Shown here: piece after piece, positions 34,382 through 44,659 of the stretch | Layout of the letters: each line of letters begins with the position of its first letter | Numbering within the stretch: the first letter of the stretch is position 1 | Assembly (NCBI GenBank): GCA_020543525.1 | Contig: JAHYIO010000031.1 | Location: 3,100,001-3,164,000 of the forward strand | DNA length: 64,000 nucleotides | Direction: 5' to 3' | Source of the DNA: Coriolopsis trogii | Taxonomy: Eukaryota > Basidiomycota > Agaricomycetes > Polyporales > Polyporaceae | Program-made: the position numbers and the translations under genes | The notes under the pieces: generated by a model | The model's database searches: none | What the model was told of the DNA's origin: nothing | The model's input: only the letters and a program-made list of their open reading frames with translations

Positions 34382-35480
34382 GGTGCTCTGGACGAGCGAT
34401 GGATGGATTAGATCGGGTTGTGGGCTGTGAGGGTAACCTTCGATGTACTTGTGTATAGGCTGAATAGTGGCTGGATGTTAGAATTTAGAATCTTGGCAGT
34501 TTGCTGGCTCCATTGGGAGCACCGAATGTAAAATCCGACTCAGTGCGACTATGGCGACATACATAGCTACAAGCTTAAGGACGGTAAGTAGCGATCGAGA
34601 CGCGTACGGTACGCCAGGCCTACCAAGCCAGCGCTAATGTCTAGCCCCGTCTGGGCGTCTAGTTACAGGTTTTCCGCTCCATCCACCACCAAATGCTTGT
34701 GCGCAGGCGGCGACACGACGTTGAATCCCTTTGAGCCCAGGCAACGGTTAAGAGACGCGAGAACAACTCAGTTAATACGCGATGCAAGACTTGGAAGGCT
34801 TCTCAGCATGCACAGACACGAAGAGGTGCCCACTACGGCGCTGCGGCGCCCTCCTCTCGTGGTATGTGCGCGTACGAACGGCCGATTGGCGATGATGGAC
34901 TATGATATGTACCATTGACATCGAGCAGAAGAACTGACATCCACACTCGCCCGTATCCCTCTGACGCTTGCTCAGTATTTGCATCGATCGTTATACCTGT
35001 AGGTGAATCCCTGCCGGTTCGGAAGCTCAAGATCGATATCTTCGCTCACCGTGTACAGACAATGCTCGTACGGTTGTTGACGAGGTTATGTAGCTTTCAG
35101 AAGCGAGATCTTGGCATGTACTCTCTCGTATTGCACGACGCAGGCAAGCCATTCCTTGTCACCTTCCAAGAGGAGTCATGCTAACTCGAGTACAGTCTCT
35201 CGTGCACCATTACCACAGTCACCTCGCCTCCCCAAAAATGAGTTTGCAGCCAATACGATAAACTCGTCGAAGACTGAGGTTCTCTGTCGTTGCTCTGCAT
35301 GACATGACCTGTGAGTTCACCTCTTCACCCTGTCTATCCTCAATGTCATTCAGTGAATGGAAGAACGTTCTCAAACATGCGTACCCAGCGCGACGATTGC
35401 ATTTGTGACTGTGGCGAATGGTCCGTCAGCAGGCGTGCTCGCATATTATGAAGCGAAGAAACCACCATTGTGGGAAGCGG
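34382..35480. other. Accessory region, no gene supported
   Basis: From the ELL stop to the first secreted-peptide gene. From about 35142 it carries sequence (CAGGCAAGCC, CCTTGTCACCTTCCAA) that recurs near 36418, so it is the far part of duplicated unit A. No ORF has a signal peptide or recognisable domain. Confidence 0.4.
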
Positions 35481-35645
35481 TCAGCATTGGGCACAGCATG
35501 GGCACCGTAGGCAACACCTCTCGTCACGAGCATCCTTGTTGTGCATGTCCCAACTTTCGATGTTGGCGGCAGGTAAGGCAGTAACGGAGGTGACGACGAT
35601 GAGCGCGAGTGCCGCAGTTAAGAACGACATGGAGATGAACTGCAT
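35481..35645 (-). CDS. Small secreted peptide A, Cys-rich tail
   Basis: 54 residues, no intron. The N-terminus MQFISMSFLT followed by AALALIVVTSVTALP is a clear signal peptide. The mature part starts AANIESWDM and ends with six cysteines at positions 44, 45, 48, 50, 51 and 54 (pattern CCxxCxCCxxC). It shares the leader and the N-x-ESW segment after it with peptide B 1.4 kb away, but the tails are unrelated. The short Cys-dense tail could form disulphides or bind metal. Neither can be decided from sequence. Flanking non-coding DNA also matches unit B, so the two arose by tandem duplication. I do not recognise the family. Effector, signalling, antimicrobial and ribosomal natural-product precursor roles are all possible. 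Confidence 0.65.
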   Translation of the reverse strand: MQFISMSFLTAALALIVVTSVTALPAANIESWDMHNKDARDERCCLRCPCCAQC

Positions 35646-36992
35646 GCTGGAAGGTATGGGGTTTTATGGGAGTCGAAGATGTTACCAGTGTTGAGCTATG
35701 GCGGAATGTGCGGGGTGATTGTGTGGTGCGTCCCATCTCGTTTTCCATCTTATATGTGTTGCTCCTTGCAATCGCGGGCATCGCAGTTGCCTGCCGTTTC
35801 TGCTCGTGAGGACGGCATGTGGAGTGCGATGCTCAGCACTCAGTAGTCGAGGCCCTCATTATTGAACGTTATCTGACGTTGCAAGGACATGGAAGGCGTC
35901 TTCTCGCGAACTTAGGAGGAGATGTACCGCGCCTGGTAGTTGGCATGGTCAGGTGTCCAACGGATCGCGTACTAGTAAACGCGTACGCATTTGGCATAAG
36001 TAATACTTTCGACGTCTATCAAATCTAATTTTCTGCCTGAGGCACTGACAGAAATACCAGTCTTATAGGTCGCTGCAAACGAGTAGGGCGATCCGCCATT
36101 ATGCATACTGTCCATTATCTCGTGCTCGGATGTGGCGACGGCTTCCCCCATCTGGTGGCCATCGACATCATCACTGTCAACTAATCACGCGGTCTCAATT
36201 TCTCGTCGTTCACGTCCTGGAAGATTCTGAGATCTTGCCATGATGCATCACAGTGTGTACTTTCCCGGTCGCCGCGTTTATAACAACTCATGAATCGTGA
36301 TCGCATGCGGCACTGACTCTATCTTAGCGTTTGCATCGTCAATGCACGTCAACTGCAGTCGACAAAGAATATGCATGTCGCGCTGCAGTCTCAACCAATC
36401 GAAGTGCACCACTCAGGCAAGCCCTCCCTTGTCACCTTCCAAAGTAGTTCGCGATACTAACTGGGGTACAAGGAACTTCTGCGCCTGTTCAAACCTTCCG
36501 CTGCTGCTACAGTCACATGACCTCCTTCAAGCCACATATCCCCCTCCAGTACTATTCGTCAAGGTCAACTATGATACCTCGAGAATCATGCGCTCCTGGC
36601 TATCCACGGCTCATGATCTGTGAATGAATCAGCCTTCACTACACTCTGAGTGGCAAAAGAATACTCACTCTGTGGAAAGCCTTGTGAGTTTACATCCTCA
36701 CGCTGTCTACGTTTCATCTATTGTCAGTCGTTGATTTGATATGTGGCCACTCGAAGTGCGTACTCAGCGCCATGGGAGCGACTGCCGTTTCAACTGCATC
36801 GGGAGCTGCGGTGAGCGGCTTGTCAGCAAGCGTGCGTGCGTATCATGAGGCGACTGGATCACCTGTGGGTGGGATGCTTGTGCAACAAGGAGGGTTAGCC
36901 TCATCCGGGGTCCACTCCTCGACTGGCGTGACTTCAGCTGCCACTGTAGCGGTGGACGTTGCGAGTTGTTTGTCAGCATGCATTCGACCGTA

Positions 36993-37241
36993 TCATGGGT
37001 CAATGATTTCACCCTTGGTATCCTTGTTTGAGGCGTCGTCGCGTGGGGGCTTGTTCCACTTCTCAGCGCGAGGGGGCTTGTTCCAGTTCTCAGCACGAGG
37101 GGGCTTGTTGTTCCACTCGACTGCTCTGACGAGGTTGTTGTTCCAGCTCTCCAGGTTGGTAGTGGGCAAGGCAGTAGCCGAAGTGTCGAAGATGAGCGCG
37201 ATCGCCGCGACGGTCAAGAAAGGGATGGAGATGAACTGCAT
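36993..37241 (-). CDS. Small secreted repeat peptide B (candidate peptide precursor)
   Basis: 82 residues, no intron. Signal peptide MQFISIPFLT-VAAIALIFDT-SATALP, then TTNLESW as in peptide A. Residues 41-68 are three tandem near-identical repeats built on W-N-K-P-P-R (units at 41-50, 51-59 and 60-68), encoded by three 24-30 bp tandem DNA repeats at about 37038-37120. A charged tail ends in EIIDP. Arg after each PP pair could serve for protease release, but there are no KR/RR Kex2 sites. A secreted precursor with repeated cores is the organisation of dikaritin RiPPs and of Kex2-processed repeat peptides. A UstYa-family gene lies 6.2 kb away. TATAAATA is present upstream. The function is unproven and the family unrecognised. 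Confidence 0.65.
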   Translation of the reverse strand: MQFISIPFLTVAAIALIFDTSATALPTTNLESWNNNLVRAVEWNNKPPRAENWNKPPRAEKWNKPPRDDASNKDTKGEIIDP

Positions 37242-37314
37242 GTCGGAAAATGTGCGGGATGGTCTGGAAGTTGGATGGTGCTACCAGTGCAGAGCTGAAG
37301 ACGACCGAGGGAGG

Positions 37315-37322
37315 TATTTATA
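37315..37322 (-). promoter_or_regulatory. TATA box of peptide B
   Basis: TATAAATA on the minus strand, 74 bp upstream of the peptide B start codon. The spacing allows a short 5' leader and supports the gene as real. Confidence 0.55.
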
Positions 37323-38024
37323 CGAAGGTGTACGGTGCGTACTATCTAATTATTTCTTGTCCATATGTTGTTATCTCCGCGGGTGTCGTGATTCAATGCC
37401 ACTTTCGAGGAAGATGGCAGATGAACCACGACGAGGCCCACTGCGCTACACGATCGAAGCACACCTTCTCGAACATCACTTGACGTGACAAAGAGATGGA
37501 TGACCTGGTTCCCTCAGGTAGTTTAGGAAATGTGTCTCAACTGGGCATCCTCGCTGCAGTGACTCGAGTCAACGTGTCTACGTCTAGGGGAAAACACTTC
37601 CGACTTGAGGCAGTTCTCCGTCTGCTCTACGTCTTGATAATCCGGCACTGACAAGTATTCCATACTTCTAGGCTGCTTCTTCCTCAAGGTGGACAGTTGG
37701 GTAGATGCAAGAGGCAAAGAAGTCTGCCATGTCCCGCCGTCGGATGTGACGGCCGCGTCCTGTACTTGCGGGCACTCGCATGATCAGCTGGTGTGTTCTC
37801 GCGGTCCGAGAGTTTCCTGGTCCTGTCGTTTGCGGCGCAGAAGCCTTGCTGAGAACGTCTGGTGTATCACAGTATGTGCTTGTGGATTTATGCCGTGTGC
37901 TGCTCTGACTCTATAGTATTGACGTTATCGACCGCATGCTCATCCTACCGACGAGGCAACACCTCTGGTTATTCTATGGCATTTGTTAGTACCCACCCAA
38001 TCGTGTCGTTGGGTGAGAAACTGA

Positions 38025-38170
38025 CCTTCAAAGGGAGCATTCCAGCCCTCTTCCTACGCGGCGGTTTTTCACCCAGTCTTCGTCGCGCGGTGGCCTGTTC
38101 TAACCCTCAGAACCGATGGCAGGCAGGGCAGCAAATCCCCGGGCGAAAGGTAGAGATGAGCTTCACGTTC
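38025..38170 (-). pseudogene. Decayed secreted-peptide copy C
   Basis: The minus strand GTGAAGCTCATCTCTACC aligns with the peptide B start ATGCAGTTCATCTCCATCC, the ATG now being GTG. Further down, DEDWVKNRRVG recalls the repeat region of B, but the intervening frame is broken. Flanking sequence near 38255-38290 (GATTCACTGCCGTCTTTTC) matches the upstream flank of B near 37390. I take this as a dead paralogue. The alignment was made by eye. Confidence 0.4.
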
Positions 38171-39085
38171 CACCGTTTAGGCTCCGAGCTTGAGAGCGCT
38201 TACATACAAAAATGTGCGGTACGTTTCAGCTAGTTCTATCTCGATAGTGCTTATCCGTGTATGCCGCGATTCACTGCCGTCTTTTCAACCAGGGTGAGCG
38301 AGTCGGGCAACGACACTGACGTGATGTGATGACTGAACGAAGGACGGGCTTTCCGCGGTTCTCGCAAGGGATTTGGGGGGTATTACGAGTTGTGGCCGTT
38401 GACCGCCGCCAGACGACCTCAGCAAAGTCAGCAACGGTACTTACATTCATTGAGGACTTGAGAACATTCTTGTTCGGCAGCAGTTCTTCGTGCGCGCTAT
38501 TTACTCTCGCCTGGCGTTTGTCGAAGACAGCGAGACTGAACGTCGGCCCTCGGAGTCGGCCGTCAAGTAACGTCATCAATACTTCAATCCTTCATCGGCT
38601 ACTACCATCACAATGGCAGACCGTGCCGCTGCAGCAAACGCTCCTCGAGACACCTGCTTCGCCAAACTATCGAGTGGCTGATTCTCTCCACGTAAGAAGA
38701 ATTGATTTGTTTGATTTCTGGTCATGTGTTATAACTGAAATGTGGTGGTACCCATAGATGCAATCATTCGATATTCTACGGGACATTGTGACTACAGCAG
38801 GATATCGACTCAGATGCTTCGTCAGCTCTGAAAAGATACCGAGTAAGCTCACCCTTCTATTCGATCGGTCGTCTGCAGTATAATCAACTTGACGAGGTTA
38901 TTACGATGGATTCTCATGCAACACGATCCATTGACAGCATGTCCCTGCCCTCCTTCGCTCGAATTAATTCAAAAGTCAACTACTCGTACACTAGGCTCTA
39001 TTGTACGTTCTCGTCAGTTACGTGCCACTTGACTTTACGCATCACAGGAGCTGCCCAATATCAAGGGGCAGCGGCATAGCGACAC

Positions 39086-39205
39086 TCACCGGCCAAACGT
39101 GAGCCTTGCCTGAAGCGCAAAAACCACGGTCTCCAACTCACAGTTGGTGAAGATCGCGATACGCGTAAGTCTCACGGAAAGGATAGAGATGAAGAGAAAA
39201 CGCAT
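39086..39205 (-). pseudogene. Possible decayed secreted-peptide copy D
   Basis: A 39-residue frame starts MRFLFISILS, similar in DNA and protein to the leader of peptides A and B, then diverges (TRIAIFTN) without a proper hydrophobic core or cleavage site. A GTGAGA after the tenth codon could be a 5' splice site, so an intron-containing live gene cannot be excluded. Confidence 0.3.
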
Positions 39206-40284
39206 GTTGGCTGGAGAATCTGGCTGCGGCTCCTGTGTGGTGGGAGTCACTCGCTTGTAGGGGGAAGATCGACGAACTGGCGAGTATAAGTTGTCATGCT
39301 ATTATCTTCGCTGGGTGCGCTCACATATCACATACTGCTCCTGGTTACAGTAGGCTCTAGTTTATCAGCCTGGTGTCAATTTGCCTTCTTTGTGGTGCAA
39401 GTCGGCGGATGAGGCTGAGCGGTCACTGTCCTGTCTGAGAAAGGCTGGTATACCATCCACTGCGTTCCTTGCCAGTGATTTATGTGGGAAGTACGTTCAT
39501 GGCAATTTGTGATCTTCCATGTACATCGCGAACCCTTCTTACCACTGATTCCTTGTACTAAGATTTGAACAGAAGGGCGTCCCCATATGACGAAGGTCCA
39601 TCAGGAGTCCATGTCCGCTGTGCAGGATACTCACGTCAAGACGCATCCCTCTGGTTCTGCATCGGTGCGTGGTGCTCAGACTGTTGCAGTCGTCATTGAT
39701 GACGGTCTTTGACTACTGGCAGACAGCCACTGCCCACGGTGCTTCCTGGGTCGTTTCCTCCGGAAGTATTGTGTCGCGAACGATGCGCAGATATCTGATC
39801 AAGCTAATGTGAACGACACCGAACTCGATGGTGCTATGCATCACGAGCTCGTTCGTCTGAACTCTATAGCCTGTTCCTCTTCTACCAAGCGATTGCGAGA
39901 GTCGCCCCAGAGCGGTCACGCCAGGTACCATTTCGCCTCCTCTACACGTTTCATCACTATTCATAATTGGGCACTGCAGATCCACCTAACCAATCCTTGC
40001 GTGAGTGGCGTTAGCGTGCAACCCACTATCTCCTACACCGGTCATTCGGCGCTCAAACCTCGAGTATACTTGACTGTTGGACAGTGCACATCTCGGAAGA
40101 GCTGCGACATTTCAGCAGGGTTTGTTTGGAGGGCTCACGGGTGACGAAGACGACGGACTGCAGACGGTCAGTGGACAGGTGCGGGTTTGTGGAGATTCGA
40201 TGTAGTGCGCTAACTTGCTCTCGCAGGTATGTATTGCTATACTCGTTCTACATAGGACTTGCTGCGCGATCCGGCAATGGTGGC

Positions 40285-40317
40285 GACATATCCGACATAT
40301 CCGACATATCCGATATA
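40285..40317. repeat. 9 bp minisatellite
   Basis: Three exact tandem copies of CGACATATC and a partial fourth copy. No coding context. Confidence 0.85.
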
Positions 40318-41672
40318 CTGCTGTGCTAGGACAGCCAGCAAACTCAGCTATCGCCGAGCGTCATCCGCTGACAGGGTCAATTGACGGGCCTTACGAAATT
40401 CCGGAGGCGGACAGCAAGCGAGATGGGCCGCAATCTCAACGCCAACGACCGAATGCCATCAAACAGACGTCAGTCAAGTCACTCGAGATTCGTTGCCTCG
40501 AGGTGTGCGGGCGATGCATACTTCAGACTCCATCGTACAGACACATTTCGGTAAGCATTTACAAAGTTGGATCTCATGGGCGTGACTCCTGACAAGCATC
40601 ACGACATCACTGCCAGTGTCATGCTACGAGAGACTTGGCTTCGACGATTGCTAGGGTGGAATCTTGTGGCCCTGTCTCAGGCTGAGAGGTATCCTATCCT
40701 CAGGGACTGGGACTACCAGCATGACTCGGATGCGATTCGGACGTCACCCGCCTCTGGTGGTATCTGCATCACCATCCGTGCTATGACAAGATCCTGATTA
40801 TGGTAAGCGGTCGTGCTCTTCCGGTGGCCGCTCTAAGATTCAAACTCTGAAGAGACGTGGATCAGTGTGGCAGCAATCAGACTCAGAACCCGCCACAAAG
40901 GTCGCGGCGAGCCCAACAGTCAACGCCGTATCCTCCGGTCCAACGATTAATAGGCCAAGGTACAGACAGGTACGGTCTGCCAGTGCGGACTCTGCGGAGC
41001 TGAAGTCTCCACGTGTTGCGGCTTCAATACGGGGAAACAGATCGACCCGCGGCCTCTGTACGGATATGGCATGCTTCGGTCGTCTCTTCGAGCGGTTGCT
41101 CAACCTCTCAACCTGCAGCCATCCTCGCTCTACTGAACTGAACCCATTGACGAAGTCCGTCATCATTGCAGTACGAAGTCACACACCCGGCGAATTCAGT
41201 TCATGGGCCAACCTACGCTGAACATCTCCCTCTCAAAGCGGCAACAAATCGCGACCTTGCGGCAGAGAAGCACGTCCCGAAGCAGCGCTCCGCAGAAGAG
41301 GGATGCACAGTCAGCGCAGCGTCTCGGTCGGGCGTTCCTCTCTCTGCGCATGAGATGCCATAACGCGCAGGTGGGCGAGCTGCGACTCCGTCAATCGCCG
41401 CTGCTTCTGACCAGTGACGGTTCACAGGGTCCAACACGTGTGGAGACCAGGGCGGCGGCACGCCCGTCGGTCTATAATGGGCTTCGAACACTCGCACGGG
41501 ACTTCCAGAGCAACGTCGATTGGGCGGGGCTGACGATAAAGCCTGTCCGTCGACCACTCTCTCGCCGCGGTTGCGCTCGTCCTCTTAGTCGACGTCCACC
41601 GTTCACCCCGCAGCGACTCGGACAGTCGACTTCGGCCTCGGCCTCGACATTGACCTCGACGACTTGCGCACG

Positions 41673-43026
41673 ATGCTCCCGAACGACATTGCGGCCTTGA
41701 TTGGGTTCGCGACCGAGACGGCGTTGTGGGGTACGTCGCAGCTTTCCTCGTTCTTCGCCGCCGCCCTCCGGAGCCACGCTTCTGTCCGTGAATCCTTGTG
41801 GGTGTGGGGCTGATGCTGATAGACTGTCTGTCGCGGGTTTTGTTCCGTTACATTCCACAGGGATGTACGCCGTGCTGTTCGTCATCTCGCTCATCACGAC
41901 GTACGAGCGCAGGAAGCGGACGGGGGACTTCAACCCGCTCCTGCTCTTCGCGAGCTGCATGCTCTTCGCGGCGTGCACGACCCACTTTGCGCTCGAGTTC
42001 AACCACTTCTACACCGTCTTGGTACGTCCCCACTCGTTCGTGTCTTTGCGTGACTGCTGAACGTCTACTGCTAGTGGGCGACGGGGGTCGATGGGTTCGC
42101 GAACGAAACGCCAGTGCTCGTCGGGGCAGACATCCTGATCTCCGTGTGCGACCTGTTCGGCGACTTCATCCTCATCTACCGCTGCTGGGCACTCTGGGGA
42201 AACAACTACTGGGTGACCGTCCTCCCCCTCATGACCGCCTTTGGCGGATTCGGTGCGTCCCTCTCTCTCTCCTTCATCGCCCCCTCCCCTCCCCCTCCCC
42301 CTGAATGCCCGCGTCTGACTCGCGCGCCCACAGGATGCGCGATGCAAGTGATGCACCTCGTCGTCACCCTCTCGCCCACCTCGCCCGTCCCGCCCGCGTC
42401 GTTCGTGCCGCTCGGCACGGCGGGCTGGACGCTCCCGCTCTGCACGAACGTGCTCACGACGGGGATGATCGTGTTCAAGATCTGGTGGCTCACCCGCCCG
42501 GCGCAGGACGCGGTGAGCCTCGCGAGCACGCGCCGCGTCGCGCACAACGCGATGGCGATCATCGTCGAGAGCGGCGGGATCTACCTCGTGACGCAGCTCG
42601 TGTTCGTCGTGCTCTATGCGCTCAAGCACCCCGCGCAGGCGATCGTCGCCGTCGCTGCCGTCCAGATATACGTGAGTGTCCGACTGGCTCTTTGGAGAGA
42701 GGAGGGCTGACTGAGACGGGGCGGCGATACAGGGCATCGCGCCGACGCTGATCATGATCCGCGTCGCGCTCGGGATCTCCGCCGAGTCGACGGACCGCGC
42801 GGCGGGCACGATGGCGACCGCGACCGCGAACTGGGGATGGCACGTCTCGGACCGGACGACGACGACGGGCGGGACGGGCGCGCGCTCGGACTATCCCTCC
42901 ACGCACCTCACGAGCCGGACGGGGGTGACGGGGAGCACGAAGGTGCCCGCTGGGGAGTCGGAGTTGGAGATCGTCGAGCTGAGGAAGGGCAGCCAGGCGA
43001 GTCGGTACTCGGACGAGGCCGTCTGA
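41673..43026 (+). CDS. Seven-helix integral membrane protein (basidiomycete family), copy 1
   Basis: Five exons (41673-41730, 41861-42021, 42075-42252, 42334-42671, 42733-43026) give 342 residues. About seven hydrophobic helices are seen, including YAVLFVISLITTY, LLLFASCMLFAACTTHFAL, VGADILISVCDLFGDFILIYRCWALWG, GWTLPLCTNVLTTGMIVFKIWWL and LVTQLVFVVLYAL, followed by a Ser/Thr/Gly-rich cytosolic tail. The layout is receptor- or scaffold-like and belongs to an abundant uncharacterised mushroom family (I would look among DUF6533/DUF6534, from memory). No ligand can be named. Copy 2 at 61928-63322 has the same five-exon structure with exons 2, 3 and 4 of identical length. The start matches the conserved LPNDIAALI block in both. 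Confidence 0.82.
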
Positions 43027-43396
43027 GAGTGTTGGTCGTTGTGCTGTTTTGTGTATATTCACCTAGTGTAGATACCGTTCTATGTTGTACAGTTGTCGTC
43101 ATTGATGCAGGCTTGGACTATAGCCGGTGTGTGTGTGTCAGTGCCACACGATTGGCAACTCAGATCTGTCGGCAAGACGCGTCTGCTAACAGACGCTCTA
43201 CAGCGTGAGCTCGTACGGGATCGCTAACATATCGGCCAGCGCGCGCGGCAGCAATATGCCTGGACAGAGAGGACGCGCGGGATGTGAGACGACCAAGGGA
43301 GAGATTGAGACGCTGCATGTTGCCGTCGAAGAGAACGTAATGTACAAGTCAGTGCGTCGCGCTCGATTACTGGTACCCTCTTCAATACATTGCCCA
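43027..43396. other. Intergenic, 3' ends of two convergent genes
   Basis: 370 bp between the stop of membrane protein copy 1 and the stop of the UstYa-family gene. A GTGTGTGTGT run lies near 43130. No gene seen. Confidence 0.45.
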
Positions 43397-44052
43397 CTAC
43401 TTCTCAGCCTGGACGTCCTCCAACTTGACCGGACCGGAAGGATGGTCGAGCATGTAGTTGAAGAGCACCTTCCAGTCCCTGCACCGATGGATGGACCCCA
43501 CCCCGCCCGCCGCATGGACCCAGTCCCCATCCTCGTTCAGCACAGGGTCGTCCGGCTCGAGGGTCGTGTCCGCCGCACACAGCACGGAATGCCTGAGGTA
43601 TCGCAGGCAGTGCTGGATGTGGTGCGCGAAGCCGGTGCGGTTCGTGACGAAGCCGACGCGGATGACGTCGAGGCAGTGCAGCTGGTGGACGAAGGAGAGG
43701 AGGAAGGTGCGGTTGGCCGGGCCGAGGTCGGTGAAGCCGTCGGAGGGGGGGAAGAGCGTGCCCCACTCGTCGTCGTCGTAGATCGAGAAGTGGTCGGCGT
43801 CGGTCGTGAGCTCGAGGCCGACGGTGGGGAGTTGGAGCGGGAGCTGGGAGGGGAAGTCGTCCCCGATGTAGGCTGTGGAGAACGTCAGCTTGGGATGCTG
43901 AGGGTGGGTGGATGCTTACTGTAGGTACGCTCTCTGGGGATGAGAGAGGTGTAGACGTACGCAGTCCCCGCAAAGAGGGCCGCGTTGAGGAGGGTGGCGG
44001 AGACGAGGGCGAAGAAACAGAGTCTCAACGCCTGAGCATCGGTGTAGCCCAT
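43397..44052 (-). CDS. UstYa/DUF3328-family protein
   Basis: Two exons (43920-44052 and 43397-43872, 47 bp intron) give 202 residues. A single N-terminal membrane anchor (LCFFALVSATLLNAALFAGTAYVY) precedes a lumenal domain carrying the two family-defining HxxHC motifs, HQLHC at 107-111 and HIQHC at 129-133. After the second comes RYLRHSVLCAADTTLEP, the usual conserved C-A-D-x-T. UstYa-family enzymes install oxidative crosslinks on peptides in ustiloxin, asperipin and cyclochlorotine-type pathways, probably as metal-dependent oxidases. Others act on non-peptide substrates. N-glycosylation sites (NRT) occur twice. The divergent neighbour at 44287 resembles the N-terminus of the same family. The repeat peptide gene B lies 6.2 kb away, with a membrane protein gene between. 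Confidence 0.9.
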
Positions 44053-44286
44053 CTTGCGCAACTACAGCCTTATCTTGGTTGTTTGGGAGGCATCCTCAGG
44101 CTACCCTTCAAACACTGATCCTGTGAGCTCAAGCCAGCGTCCGTCCAGGTCGGAAGCCTGAGATTATTGACTTACGGTCCTACCCTCCCACACAGGGCCC
44201 CAGTGCGAGCTTCTCCTACTTACCGGACGCTTCGAGATAACTAGCACCTGCCTTGCCCTCCGTCCACCATTCACCTACCCGTCCCC
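44053..44286. promoter_or_regulatory. Divergent promoter of UstYa-family pair
   Basis: 234 bp between two divergent starts, so the genes are probably co-regulated. No clear TATA box. Confidence 0.4.
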
Positions 44287-44659
44287 ATGTCCGGGCTCTT
44301 ACGCAACACTCGTGAGCGACGAGATATTCGTGCCGTATGTGCTGACTCAGTGATTGTCTCGATCCACAGACTCCGAGTATGTGCCCTTGGCACAGGATTC
44401 CGACTACAAGGACCGTGACGCACTCGCATCCCCACCTCCCACATCCAAGGAGGACACGTACCCGGGCCCGACAGAAGGGCCTCAGAGGCGAGCGGACCGG
44501 ACGGGCTACGTCCTCGGCGTCCTCGTCCTCATGGCCGTCTTCGTCCTCTTCTGCGTCGGAGACGTACTCCTCCTACGGAAGCTCTACCAGAGGACGAACG
44601 ACCTTATGGACACGACGGACACCCGCGCCTTGCCTCGCCCGGAGCCCTATTTCCGCTGA
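44287..44659 (+). CDS. Short type II membrane protein, UstYa N-terminus-like
   Basis: Two exons (44287-44311 and 44370-44659, 58 bp intron) give 104 residues. A hydrophilic Pro/Ser/Asp-rich cytosolic part is followed by one membrane span (YVLGVLVLMAVFVLFCVG), a basic LLLRKLYQR, and LPRPEPYFR before TGA. This is how many fungal UstYa proteins begin, but the HxxHC domain that should follow is absent in the next kilobase in any frame I read. It may be a truncated UstYa paralogue, a gene whose remaining exons I miss, or an independent small membrane protein. Confidence 0.5.

Larger units (their letters stand above)
37242..41672. other. Accessory region with decayed units, otherwise no gene
   Basis: Apart from remnants C and D and a minisatellite at 40285-40317, I see no supported gene. 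Frames such as those near 39809-40144 and 41203-41700 are rich in R, S, T and C and lack partner exons. The region looks like old duplicated and degraded sequence. Confidence 0.35.

Noticed and set aside
35142..38170. CRISPR-like repeat array
   Set aside because: The repeats are irregular, gene-containing duplications with decayed copies in a eukaryotic genome, not uniform repeats with spacers.
41203..41700. 165-codon plus-strand frame upstream of membrane protein copy 1
   Set aside because: R/S/T-rich with no domain, and it overlaps the true start of the membrane protein in another frame.
42009..42809. 266-codon minus-strand frame rich in Arg, His, Glu and Asp
   Set aside because: Antisense to the seven-helix membrane protein. 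Such frames are common opposite GC-rich coding exons.
43205..43924. 239-codon plus-strand frame
   Set aside because: It is antisense to the UstYa-family gene, whose minus-strand frame carries conserved HxxHC motifs. The plus frame is an E/V/G-rich shadow.
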